From assembly GCA_910589025.1 (NCBI GenBank), contig CAJURM010000004.1, forward strand, positions 130,902-194,901: a DNA stretch of 64,000 bases, written 5' to 3'. Position numbers and translations under genes: made by a program. Source of the DNA: an uncultured Odoribacter sp. (GTDB lineage Bacteria > Bacteroidota > Bacteroidia > Bacteroidales > Marinifilaceae). Below, in pieces: positions 16,720 through 24,083 of the stretch; within the stretch, counting starts at the first letter, position 1, and each line of letters starts with the position of its first letter. Under the pieces are notes generated by a model, which saw nothing but the letters and a program-made list of their open reading frames with translations, was not told where the DNA came from and did not search any database.

Positions 16720-17802
16720 ATGGATCAGAATTTATTTCAAACCGTATATAAAATCACTCATGCCGGAGGGTCGGGCAGTTGTTTTTATCTGAAAAAACAC
16801 GATTTGTTTGTTACGAATTACCATGTAGTGGAGGGATTCCGTCAGGTCGCTTTAGAGGATGATAACAAAAACCGTTATCTTGCTCGTGTCATTTTGATAA
16901 ATCCGTTGCTCGATGTGGCATTGTTGGCTGCTGAGGGTGATTTTTCTGCTTTGCCTGAGATTTTATTGGCTGAAAAGGAGGTAACGCTGGGACAAAAGAT
17001 TAATGTCGCAGGTTATCCTTTCGGTATGCCTTTTACAGCTACTGAAGGAACTGTTTCTTCTCCGCGGCAGTTAATGGATGATACTTATTATATCCAGACG
17101 GATGCGGCTGTAAATCCCGGGAACAGCGGAGGACCGATGTTTAATCTGGATGGCGAAGTGGTGGCAATTACTACGAGTAAGATGAGTAATGCCGATAATA
17201 TGGGGTTTGGTATTCCCGTATCGGCTTTGAGAGGATTGCTGGAACAGATAGAGGGAATTGACCGGAGTAGTTTTAATGTGCAATGCAATAGCTGTGAGGA
17301 GTTTATTTCGGAAGAAGAGGAGTATTGCCCGTCTTGCGGTGAGAAGTTGCCGGAGAATATTTTCCAGCAAAGAAGCCTGACTGATTTGGCTGTTTTTTGT
17401 GAGAAGGCGATTGAGAATATGGGTATTAATCCGGTCTTGGCGCGTGTGGGCTTTGAAAGTTGGGCTTTTCATAAAGGAAGTTCTGAAATCCGGATTTTTG
17501 TGTATCAGCGTTCTTATTTGATTTGTACATCACCTTTGAATACTCTGCCTAAGAAAAATTTGGAACCGCTGCTGACTTATTTGCTGAGTGCAGAGAATAT
17601 AAAACCCTATCAATTGGGGCTTGACGGAAATCAGATTTTCTTGTCTTATCGTATTCATATCTCTGATATCTTTTCGGAATTTGCCGATGAGGTCCGGAAG
17701 AATATTACGGATATGGCTTTCAAAGCGGATGAACTGGATAATTATCTGGCGGATGAATTTGGTTGTGAGTTTTCAGAGTATGCCAAAAAAGATGCTATCT
17801 AA
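16720..17802 (+). CDS. Cytoplasmic trypsin-like (HtrA-type) serine protease with zinc ribbon and YbjN-like domain
   Basis: Protein of 360 aa. Residues 1-180 are a trypsin-fold protease with a full triad: His35 (TNYHVVEG), Asp65 (LLDVALL) and Ser136 (NPGNSGGP). A zinc ribbon follows (Cys189, Cys192, Cys203, Cys206), then a C-terminal domain of about 145 residues (IRIFVYQRSYLICTSPL) that resembles YbjN. Unlike DegP/HtrA it has no signal peptide and no PDZ domain, so it probably acts in the cytoplasm. The gene before it encodes a larger YbjN-like protein, making a likely sensor/effector or substrate/protease pair. That link is an inference from adjacency and shared domain type. Confidence 0.83.
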   Translation: MDQNLFQTVYKITHAGGSGSCFYLKKHDLFVTNYHVVEGFRQVALEDDNKNRYLARVILINPLLDVALLAAEGDFSALPEILLAEKEVTLGQKINVAGYPFGMPFTATEGTVSSPRQLMDDTYYIQTDAAVNPGNSGGPMFNLDGEVVAITTSKMSNADNMGFGIPVSALRGLLEQIEGIDRSSFNVQCNSCEEFISEEEEYCPSCGEKLPENIFQQRSLTDLAVFCEKAIENMGINPVLARVGFESWAFHKGSSEIRIFVYQRSYLICTSPLNTLPKKNLEPLLTYLLSAENIKPYQLGLDGNQIFLSYRIHISDIFSEFADEVRKNITDMAFKADELDNYLADEFGCEFSEYAKKDAI

Positions 17803-17853
17803 GTCATGAGGTAGAGATGCTAAAGATAATTCTTTCTTGAAAATAAGGATTGG

Positions 17854-17887
17854 ATTCCCGGATGTTTCTGTCCGGGAATTTTTTTAT
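17854..17887 (+). terminator. Terminator after protease gene
   Basis: ATTCCCGGA, eight-base loop, TCCGGGAAT and seven Ts, 50 bp after the protease stop codon. Confidence 0.85.
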
Positions 17888-17922
17888 TCTGAAAAATCCG
17901 GTCGGAGAAACTGTGTATAAAA

Positions 17923-17955
17923 ACAAAAGCAACCTTCACAAGAGGTTGCTTTTGT
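17923..17955 (-). terminator. Terminator downstream of left tRNA-Arg copy (chromosomal side)
   Basis: Perfect 12-bp inverted repeat (ACAAAAGCAACC / GGTTGCTTTTGT) with a nine-base loop immediately after the tRNA 3' end on the minus strand. It is probably the original terminator of the chromosomal tRNA-Arg before the element inserted. Confidence 0.75.
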
Positions 17956-18059
17956 GATCCAGGCGGGATTCGAACCCACGACCTACGGCTTAGAAGGCCG
18001 TTGCTCTATTAAAGCCTCAAAAGCTATCGCTTTCGACGCCCCAGCTGAGCTACTGGACT
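17955..18059 (-). tRNA. tRNA-Arg(UCU)-like gene with a 31-nt hairpin in the D-loop (element end)
   Basis: On the minus strand this is a full-length copy of the tRNA-Arg at 31326-31399, with the same anticodon stem-loop (CTTCTAA loop, anticodon TCT), T-arm and 3' acceptor strand. It has exactly 31 extra bases (18010-18040) inside the D-loop. In RNA these form GGCGUCGAAAGC / GAUA loop / GCUUUUGAGGCU, twelve positions with one G-G mismatch. The first base is A instead of G, breaking the first acceptor pair. No promoter box is visible upstream, unlike the right copy. The 55 bp from the 3' end through the anticodon arm (17955-18009) are identical in both copies and form the direct repeat flanking the element. 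It is probably a non-functional tRNA-like attachment site, but expression should be tested. Confidence 0.7.
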
Positions 18060-18084
18060 TTTTGCAGTTATCTCTTTTTATCTT

Positions 18085-18106
18085 GGTTGACGTCCTGGTT
18101 GATGTC
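18085..18106 (+). repeat. Integrase arm-type site, left
   Basis: Tandem GGTTGACGTC-CT-GGTTGATGTC, 26 bp inside the left tRNA copy. It matches 19 of 22 bases with 31234-31255 at the other end, in the same orientation. This is the expected position and form of integrase arm-binding sites; binding itself is inferred. Confidence 0.6.
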
Positions 18107-18368
18107 TGTGTCAATTTCGACTAAGTTAATACTATTGTTATTTCACTCTGTTGTTTTGTTGTTTGTGACGTAAATATATGCTTAATCTCTTGTCCTTTTG
18201 CAAGTGAGATATTTTCATCTGGAGGTATATAAACGACCAATTTTTTGTTTTGTCTCACCAAAAGATATATTCCATATTCTCCATAGGCATTCACATTTTA
18301 GGTTCATATTCTTTCTATCGTAATAAAATTCATCTTTTATTCCCTCCTGTACTCGTATATTTCCAGTT

Positions 18369-18425
18369 GGTGATAAATTTTTCAAAAGGTATATATAACT
18401 GGAATTACGGTATTTTTCCACCACC
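18369..18425. repeat. Palindromic intergenic repeat, copy C
   Basis: Begins GGTGATAAATTTTTCAAAA, has a central GTATATATAACTGGAATT and ends TTTTTCCACCACCC. It aligns along its length with copies at 23941-24000 and 24991-25046; ends are inverted (GGTG ... CCACC). Confidence 0.7.
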
Positions 18426-18548
18426 CATAAAAAAGGCAGTAGAAATGAATCTACTGTCTTGTATCTTAATATATTGTTAGAGTATGAACACTCAAAAGTT
18501 AAGGATTGATAGGCTAAGTATTTGTATTTTATTAAGATAAAATATAGC

Positions 18549-19373
18549 TTATAAAGGTGGTCGATTTTTTTTTCGTAATGAATTGTTATATGACTTTCTC
18601 CTTTTTTCTTCTATTAGAGGAGCAAATAATTCATCAATTATTACTATAAATAGGATATAGCCTATCCAATGATACCATTTCAACTTTTTTATTTTATCGT
18701 AACAATTTAAAATAAAATCAGGTATGAAATCAGGTATGTCAATCCATATAGAAAAGATTGCCACGACCAATCCAAGACAGAACGGAAGTATCACAATAAT
18801 AAATGCTATAAAATTCATTCCACTACCAATATAACTAAATTTATGAGCGTATTTATTAGCTTCCAGTAAATTATAATTAGTAGCGATAAAGACATCAATT
18901 ATTTTTTTAGATTCACCATTACACAGGGAATTTCCATATTTTATCTTAAGTTTTATATTTCCCTTAATTTCATACTTAGATAAATTTAAGTAGTAGATAT
19001 TCTCATAATTACAAACAGGCATATCTAACTGCCACATATGTTCAGCATCTTCTACTATCAATTGTATATAAGTGCAATGTAATATAGAGTATTTAATTGT
19101 AATACAATCATTAGGCAATACATAGTCCCCTTCATTTTGCAACTCAATATAAAAGGTCAGTAATTGAGCATCTTGAATTATTACTTTGTCATTATTATAT
19201 TTTTGACACAAGTACTCGTAAGCTTCTTGAATTTCCTGAAATCGCTCTTTGAAAAACTCATTTCCATTGTGTTTATCAGGATGAAAATTTTTAGCGTATG
19301 TCCTATAGGCTGTTTTGATTTCGTTCAAAGTAGCACTTTCTTCTAAGCCTAATATCTGAAAATAATTTTTCAT
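18549..19373 (-). CDS. Membrane-anchored J-domain (DnaJ-like) protein
   Basis: Protein of 274 aa. Residues 1-62 are a J domain with the essential HPD at 31-33 (NYFQILGL, then KNFHPDKHNG), which would stimulate an Hsp70/DnaK ATPase. Residues 75-175 form a beta-rich region without the Gly/Phe or zinc-finger parts of true DnaJ. Two hydrophobic segments follow (about 182-210 and 236-258), so the protein is membrane tethered with the J domain in the cytoplasm. It lies alone near the left end of the element, downstream of the LRR lipoprotein gene on the same strand, 155 bp away. The role is unknown; a co-chaperone recruiting DnaK to the membrane is the simplest reading. Confidence 0.82.
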   Translation of the reverse strand: MKNYFQILGLEESATLNEIKTAYRTYAKNFHPDKHNGNEFFKERFQEIQEAYEYLCQKYNNDKVIIQDAQLLTFYIELQNEGDYVLPNDCITIKYSILHCTYIQLIVEDAEHMWQLDMPVCNYENIYYLNLSKYEIKGNIKLKIKYGNSLCNGESKKIIDVFIATNYNLLEANKYAHKFSYIGSGMNFIAFIIVILPFCLGLVVAIFSIWIDIPDFIPDFILNCYDKIKKLKWYHWIGYILFIVIIDELFAPLIEEKRRKSYNNSLRKKNRPPL

Positions 19374-19414
19374 CTCTTTAATCTATTCGAATATGTCTTT
19401 TTAATGGAAAAAAT

Positions 19415-19484
19415 GGTGGAAAGAGACTCTTTAAAAACGGTTAATTCCACCACCCCCAACTCCCTAAGGAATCAGGAGTGGTGA
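19415..19484. repeat. Short palindromic repeat with overlapping hairpin, copy F
   Basis: GGTGGAAA (19415-19422) ... TTCCACCACC (19445-19454) is a shortened member of the palindrome family. Overlapping it, CACCAC ... ACTCC / GGAGTGGTG (19449-19484) forms a second hairpin that could terminate the LRR gene transcript on the minus strand. Confidence 0.5.
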
Positions 19485-19528
19485 AAAGGTTAATAATAAA
19501 TTATTTGTTTGTTGTTTTTATCATGTTG

Positions 19529-20557
19529 TCAAATCACCCGCCACCCCTTATTTTCTGCAATACTCTTATCACAGGTTTCAGTTCCGGGGTTGCCACTCAT
19601 GTAAATAGTCCCACTTGTTACTTGTGGTAAATCCCTAAAAATCTGGTTTAATGCAGAAGCAGAAAAGTTGTTTTCGTCACAATACAACCATGTCAATTCA
19701 GTATTCTTACTTACATCTAATGAAGTTAGGTTATTGCCGCTACATTCCAAGTATGTCAATGCAGTATTCTTACTCACATCTAATGAAGTTAGGTTATTGT
19801 AGCCACAACTCAAGTCAGTCAATGCAGTATTCTTACTCACATCTAATGAAGTTAGATTATTGGAGCTACAATCCAAGTATGTCAATGCAGTATTCTTACT
19901 TACATTCAACGAGGTTAGGTTATTGAAGTCACAATCCAAGAATGTCAATGCAGTATTCTTACTTACATTCAACGAGGTTAGGTTATTGAAGTCACAATCC
20001 AAGAATGTCAATGCAGTATTCTTACTCACATCTAATGAAGTTAGGTTATTGTAGCCACAATCCAAGAATGTCAATGCAGTACATCCACTTACATTCAACG
20101 AGGTTAAGTTGTTTTGGTAACAATTCAACTCTGTCAATGCAGTACATCCACTTACATTCAACGAGGTTAGGTTATTGTAGTAACAATCCAATCCTTTAAT
20201 ATTACCTTTAATTGTAACAATATGGGGATTTTTATTGGAATACTCATGTTCAATATCATCTGTACTTAGTACATAATGGATTTCATCTTCACCATCTTCA
20301 TCCCAATCTTTGTATACTTTAAAACTTTTAAACTCGTCTACATTTCCATCTCCCCAATCAACAGTAACAATTTCACCCTCTTTAAAAGTTTCAACACCTA
20401 AGTAAATCTCATAATGGTAATCTTCACAGACCATTGTAATCACCCCCTCTTTCCCTTCTCCATCATCATCTAACGGGTCTTTGTCATCATCGTCTGAACA
20501 CGCTGTAAACATGGTAGCACACATGGCTACCATAAATAGATAAAATAGTTTTTTCAT
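19529..20557 (-). CDS. Surface lipoprotein with PKD-like domain and 21-residue leucine-rich repeats
   Basis: Protein of 342 aa. The N-terminus is a lipoprotein signal ending FTAC, followed by SDDDDKD, an acidic stretch like the Bacteroidetes surface-export signal. Residues 35-120 resemble a PKD-type beta-sandwich (VTVDWGDGNVDEF). About eight 21-residue repeats follow, each of the form LDCxxNNLTSLxVSKNTALT, a BspA/internalin-like leucine-rich pattern, then a C-terminal cap (FRDLPQVTSG, CDKSIAENKGWRV). Such proteins often bind host or bacterial surfaces. Units at DNA level are 63 bp and two are identical, so the count may vary between strains. It starts four bases after the stop of the upstream 111-aa gene, so the two are co-transcribed. 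Confidence 0.85.
   Translation of the reverse strand: MKKLFYLFMVAMCATMFTACSDDDDKDPLDDDGEGKEGVITMVCEDYHYEIYLGVETFKEGEIVTVDWGDGNVDEFKSFKVYKDWDEDGEDEIHYVLSTDDIEHEYSNKNPHIVTIKGNIKGLDCYYNNLTSLNVSGCTALTELNCYQNNLTSLNVSGCTALTFLDCGYNNLTSLDVSKNTALTFLDCDFNNLTSLNVSKNTALTFLDCDFNNLTSLNVSKNTALTYLDCSSNNLTSLDVSKNTALTDLSCGYNNLTSLDVSKNTALTYLECSGNNLTSLDVSKNTELTWLYCDENNFSASALNQIFRDLPQVTSGTIYMSGNPGTETCDKSIAENKGWRVI
19650..20190. repeat. 63-bp tandem repeats in LRR gene
   Basis: About eight imperfect 63-bp units encode the LRR repeats. Units 19881-19943 and 19944-20006 are identical, and the identity runs on for 20 more bases, showing a recent duplication or gene-conversion event. Confidence 0.9.
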
Positions 20558-20561
20558 AATC

Positions 20562-20897
20562 TTATTTTTTCGTGAGTGAAATAGGAGACACTTTTATAAT
20601 TTTTATCTCTTTGTTTTTTTCCTTTTCTTGCTCTATTTCTATTTCAGCATACCCTTTAAAATTTACGTAAAAACTTTGACTATCCTTTTCTACTTGAGCA
20701 GGTATGGATACTCTTAAATTTCCTTCAAAAGAATAGTTATTCCCATTAGAAAACTCACCTTCTGTTAGAGAAAGAATAGAGGGCTGCTCAATTGTACAAG
20801 CCTTCAAAGGTTTACCATTTAAAACAAACGAGACTTCATTGCTGCGAATAAAGTTTTGAACTTGTTTTTTAAGTTCTTCAATCTCATGTTCTTTCAT
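20562..20897 (-). CDS. Hypothetical 111-aa protein upstream of LRR lipoprotein
   Basis: Unrecognised. It begins with a charged helix (MKEHEIEELKKQVQNFIRSN), then VSFVLNGKPLKACTIEQPS and strands with conserved-looking polar turns (SFEGNLRVSIPAQVEK, FYVNFKGYAEIEIEQEKE), ending in a lysine-rich tail. No signal peptide or membrane helix. It is the first gene of a two-gene minus-strand unit with the LRR lipoprotein gene starting four bases after its stop. Its upstream region is the large inverted-repeat locus at 20979-21235, so its expression may be tied to that structure. Confidence 0.7.
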   Translation of the reverse strand: MKEHEIEELKKQVQNFIRSNEVSFVLNGKPLKACTIEQPSILSLTEGEFSNGNNYSFEGNLRVSIPAQVEKDSQSFYVNFKGYAEIEIEQEKEKNKEIKIIKVSPISLTKK

Positions 20898-21252
20898 AAT
20901 AAATAATTATTTATCACCCCAATCCTCCAAATGGTAAGTTTTGATAAAAAGAAAGCGTGAGGATTGTTAGAATTATCCACTTTAGAGGTTCTGGTAAACC
21001 TTACACACGGATAAAACGACACCCCACGCCAAACCGAATATATGAAATACATATATGGCAAGCATGAACGTTTGTATCGTTTCCCCTCGTGTGTATGAAA
21101 TTTACCAGATTTCTAAAGTAAGGGTAAACTAAACGCTTCTATTTAAAACAATATGTCCGCTGTTAAATTACTCTAACAACGGAACAAATATAATAAATAT
21201 TATCGTTCAACAAACGCTCATACGGGGTGTCGTTTGGCAAAAGTAATATAAG
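20898..21252. other. Gene-free region with nested inverted repeats (candidate origin or control region)
   Basis: 355 bp without a gene. Outer arms: a diverged 40-bp inverted repeat, 20979-21019 against 21076-21119, sharing ACTTTAGA, TCTGGTAAA, ACACACG and AAACGA in order. Inside it is a perfect ATATATG-5 nt-CATATAT (21038-21056). A second perfect 12-bp pair, AAACGACACCCC (21014-21025) and GGGGTGTCGTTT (21224-21235), links the first arm to the edge of the DUF3871 gene. This much symmetry suggests a replication origin, a transfer origin or a complex operator. Confidence 0.65.
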
Positions 21253-22359
21253 TTACTCAATAAACCACCTATACATGGAATCTCCCCTTACTGCCCTCGT
21301 CATTCCTTCCGCCAATTGCGTGGCATTCAGTGACCTGTCCAAGAAATTATCTATATAGCTGCTCTTATTCGCCCCCGTCAGCAGGTTATACACCTTCCAC
21401 ATACTAATACTGCTTTCTCCTTCCCCTTTCCCAAAATTCTCATCCATATAGTAATTCCTCGCTATCATGTTCATCTGGCTGTCCGTCATTTCCATGTTAG
21501 GCAGCAACCTTTTCTCCCTGTTTGGCAGACACTGGTACATCCTGCACTTCCCCAAAAACTGGGCAAACTGGTGCTCCGTCAGGCTGTACCTCTCAAACTC
21601 CCTCATGAAGTGCAAATGCTTGTTCGTGTCATATCTGCCAAACAAGTCCATCACTCCCCTGAACAGTTCCGCAGGATTCATCGCCCTAAGGTCAGACTTG
21701 TACCCGTCCGTAAAAGTACATAAGTTACAACATACCTGATTCCTGAATCCAATCGCCACGCTAAAGTGTTCTGCACCTTTCTTGCTCATGAGGTTTTCAC
21801 GGTTGTATGCCCTCACTCCCGTAATACACAGATTGAGCCTGTTTCCCGCTATGTCGCTGTGTATCGTAGGTATCTCAAAGGCAAATGCCATACGTTCATA
21901 GTATATCGTCCTGTCACTGTCCAATAACTGGCTGGCAGGCTTGTGTATCGCCTCAGGAATCCTTCCCTTAATCATGTGGCTGACCATGATTTCAGGAGCA
22001 TCTACCTGTTCATTCCTGAAAAAGTCCTGTGCCGCTCTGTATACCGTCTCAATAAACATAGGATGTGATACGGTAAGTTCATTGTCCTTGCTGAATACGG
22101 GCACAATGCAATCATTCCTTAGGTGCTGCATGTCTACCTCCGTGGTATTGGCATGGATGAAATGCAATCCCTTGTGTTTGGGGAATGGTTCTACATGCTC
22201 CTTGAATGGCGTATGAATTGAAGCCGCAATTTCCATTTCCATTCCTGTTTTCGCTCCCGTTTCTGTTCCTACTTCCGTTACGTCTATGTAATCGGTAGCA
22301 TCCCTGAACAAGGCAGGGTTAATCCGCTGTGAAGCGGGCAATATTCTCAGTGTTTCCAT
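21253..22359 (-). CDS. DUF3871-family protein
   Basis: Protein of 368 aa that I recognise as DUF3871, a family found on mobile elements of Bacteroidetes and without known function. The first 40 residues are variable; the conserved part begins near FIHANTTEVDMQHLRNDCIVPVFS and includes LNLCITGVRAYNRENL, HFSVAIGFRNQVCCNLCTFTDG and SLTEHQFAQFLGKCRMYQCLP. Its overall organisation recalls DUF932-type phage/plasmid proteins that are thought to act on nucleic acid. Cytoplasmic. It follows the RadC-type gene by 41 bp on the same strand, so the two probably form an operon. Confidence 0.82.
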   Translation of the reverse strand: METLRILPASQRINPALFRDATDYIDVTEVGTETGAKTGMEMEIAASIHTPFKEHVEPFPKHKGLHFIHANTTEVDMQHLRNDCIVPVFSKDNELTVSHPMFIETVYRAAQDFFRNEQVDAPEIMVSHMIKGRIPEAIHKPASQLLDSDRTIYYERMAFAFEIPTIHSDIAGNRLNLCITGVRAYNRENLMSKKGAEHFSVAIGFRNQVCCNLCTFTDGYKSDLRAMNPAELFRGVMDLFGRYDTNKHLHFMREFERYSLTEHQFAQFLGKCRMYQCLPNREKRLLPNMEMTDSQMNMIARNYYMDENFGKGEGESSISMWKVYNLLTGANKSSYIDNFLDRSLNATQLAEGMTRAVRGDSMYRWFIE

Positions 22360-22400
22360 AGTTGAATCGTTATTGATGTGTTTGTCATTTCTCAGTCTGT

Positions 22401-22865
22401 TTATAATCTTCCCTCGTCCTTATAGCTGTAATATCCGTCCCTTGTGACAATAATGTGGTCATGGAGGACAATATCCACCAATTCGGCAGCTTTCCTCACC
22501 TGCTGTGTTATGGCATCGTCATGCCTGCTTGGCGCCAGTTTACCGGAAGGGTGGTTGTGTGCCAGTATAATACTTGAACTGTGTGCCAATAAAGCCGTCT
22601 GCAATACCAGCCGTATATCCACTACCGTACTGTTCATGCCTCCCTCTGAAATGGTGGCAATCCCCAATACCTTGTTTGCATTGTTAAGGAGGACTAATTT
22701 AACATACTCCTTGTATTCCAGCGTGTCCGTATGGAATGCCGACTGCATCAACAGCTTGCAGGCATCTTCGGACGAGCGGATAAGATACCTGTCAGCCGCC
22801 TTCACTTTCGGCTTGTAAGTGACGGTCAGTTCACAGACCTGTTGCATCTTGTTTTTATTTGTCAT
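22401..22865 (-). CDS. RadC-type JAB-domain protein
   Basis: Short RadC-like protein of 154 aa with only the MPN/JAB metallo-hydrolase domain; the helix-hairpin-helix of full RadC is missing, as is common on plasmids and integrated elements. The zinc site is visible as a glutamate in TISEGGM and the HNHPSGKLAPSRHD motif, with LHDHIIVTRDGYYSYKD after it. Despite its name RadC has no proven repair role; mobile-element versions are suspected to help DNA processing. Promoter-like TATCTTTA lies just upstream. Probable operon with the DUF3871 gene. Confidence 0.88.
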   Translation of the reverse strand: MTNKNKMQQVCELTVTYKPKVKAADRYLIRSSEDACKLLMQSAFHTDTLEYKEYVKLVLLNNANKVLGIATISEGGMNSTVVDIRLVLQTALLAHSSSIILAHNHPSGKLAPSRHDDAITQQVRKAAELVDIVLHDHIIVTRDGYYSYKDEGRL

Positions 22866-23189
22866 CGTTTTCCGTATTTAAAGATAGTGTTTCCCGTTAA
22901 AAATCTCATTCTTCTTTTTCCAGTCTTCCCTTTCAGTCATGGAGCAGGATAAGCATCACGGCAGGAACAGAGCTTCTAAAGGAAGTATTTGCATAGACCT
23001 CCCTTTTGTACCTGTGCTTACTACTTCCCTGTTAGGAGCAGTTTTCAAGCGGACAAGTTAAGTGACTATCCACTGTGTTCGTGCCTGTACCTGTTTCTGC
23101 CTGATTGCTGCTACATCCCTAATCGTATGGCTACATCCGTCTGTAATGAAAAGAGGGAGAGTCTTTGTTACTCTCCCCTTAGTGTGGGT
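22866..23189. other. Gene-free 324 bp with a terminator hairpin
   Basis: Contains the RadC-gene leader and, at 23155-23177, the hairpin GGGAGAGT / ACTCTCCC, which on the minus strand is followed by a pyrimidine run and would end the 189-aa gene transcript. A long plus-strand open frame here is cysteine-rich noise and not a gene. Confidence 0.6.
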
Positions 23190-23759
23190 TTACTGTTCCA
23201 GTTCCACCGCTTCAAAATAGGCGACTTCTTTCTCCTGCAACCGTTCCCCGTTTATTCCATAGAGGGAAGGAGTGCCCATGCTGTAATCGGGTTTAATGGC
23301 TTTGAAGGTTTCCCCTGTCAAACGCAAGAGTTTGCCAATAAGGTGTTTTCTGGCATAATCCACCTGTCCTTCCGGGGAATCTGCAAAGGCAGGCACATTT
23401 ACAATCTGCTGTACCAGTTTGATACCGTCTCCGTCATAAACGGGATAAGGCTGTACCAACTTGTTCAAGCTGATGCTTCCCTTCTTGACGGGTTTTCCTG
23501 TGGTCTTGTCACATAGTACGGTGATAAGCCCTAAATAACACTTTTGTCCTTCGGGCAGACGTTCCTTGTGCGGCTTGTCAATCTCCACCCATTCATCGGT
23601 AATGAGGTAATTGAAGAAATTGCTTAACCCTGCCACTCCTTTTTCACTGACTTGGTGTCTGTACTTTTCTGCAAGGTTTTCCACGTTAATGGCATGCACG
23701 TTTTTTGGAGTTGGCAGTTCTTCGAGGTCTTTTCCTAAAATAGATAATTTGATACCCAT
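23190..23759 (-). CDS. Hypothetical 189-aa element protein
   Basis: Unrecognised soluble protein. It begins MGIKLSILGKDLEELPTPKN and has LSNFFNYLITDEWVEIDKP, GQKCYLGLITVLCDKTTGKPV and a KLLRLTGETFKAIKPDYSMG region. No signal peptide, membrane helix or catalytic motif is obvious. It is monocistronic, with a terminator hairpin after it and a 324-bp gene-free region before it, and lies with the Rep, ParB-like, RadC and DUF3871 genes on the minus strand, so a role in element maintenance is plausible but unproven. Confidence 0.7.
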   Translation of the reverse strand: MGIKLSILGKDLEELPTPKNVHAINVENLAEKYRHQVSEKGVAGLSNFFNYLITDEWVEIDKPHKERLPEGQKCYLGLITVLCDKTTGKPVKKGSISLNKLVQPYPVYDGDGIKLVQQIVNVPAFADSPEGQVDYARKHLIGKLLRLTGETFKAIKPDYSMGTPSLYGINGERLQEKEVAYFEAVELEQ

Positions 23760-23940
23760 AGTAATAGCGTTTTAATGATTGTATTATTTTTACTTTCTAT
23801 CACTACCTGAGGGGGGACGTAAAGAGGTGGTCTAAGCAATAGCATGCCATAGACAACTAAAATGAAACAGGTGTATTCAGATTAAGGGGGAGGGGGTATT
23901 TTTTCAGCTAAGGTATATATGTGGTCGGGAAACAGAGGTT

Positions 23941-24000
23941 GGTGGGAAATTTTCTGAAAAGTATATACAAGTCAGATTTTGGGATTTTTCCACCACACCC
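23941..24000. repeat. Palindromic intergenic repeat, copy A
   Basis: Starts GGTGGGAAATTTTCTGAAAA, has GTATATACAAGTCAGATTTT in the centre and ends ATTTTTCCACCACACCC. Related along its length to copies B (24991-25046) and C (18369-18425). Confidence 0.7.
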
Positions 24001-24048
24001 CATTTGAAAGGTAGAAACATAAATTAACGCTCTTTATTGGTGACAGGG

Positions 24049-24079
24049 TTTGCAGATTCAAAAGGAGTACCTATATTTG
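24049..24079 (+). promoter_or_regulatory. Near-consensus promoter for a possibly leaderless mRNA
   Basis: TTTG (24049-24052), exactly 19 bp, TATATTTG (24072-24079). The ATG of the next gene is at 24084, only four bases after the -7 box, so transcription would begin at or within the start codon. Confidence 0.65.
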
Positions 24080-24083
24080 TAAT

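Larger units (their letters stand above)
18060..18548. other. Gene-free left end of the element (489 bp)
   Basis: Holds the left arm-type site, AT-rich DNA, and one copy of the palindromic repeat family (18369-18425). A minus-strand open frame of 69 codons at 18215-18424 begins inside that palindrome and resembles no protein I know, so I do not call it a gene. Confidence 0.6.
23760..24083. other. Gene-free 324 bp: divergent control region with palindromic repeat
   Basis: Lies between two divergent genes. It holds palindromic repeat copy A (23941-24000) and the strong promoter of the small membrane protein gene (24049-24079). I see no other gene. Confidence 0.6.

Noticed and set aside
17955..18059. 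Group I intron in the left tRNA copy
   Set aside because: The insert is only 31 nt, is in the D-loop rather than the anticodon loop, and is a simple hairpin.
18215..18424. Minus-strand open frame of 69 codons in the left end of the element
   Set aside because: Begins inside a palindromic repeat (copy C), has no promoter or recognisable motif, and related palindromes elsewhere give similar chance frames.
19529..20557. The 63-bp repeats as a CRISPR array
   Set aside because: Repeats are contiguous without unique spacers and encode an in-frame 21-residue LRR protein.
22989..23516. 175-codon plus-strand frame opposite the 189-aa gene
   Set aside because: It is cysteine- and phenylalanine-rich, lies antisense to a better gene, and has no promoter or motif.
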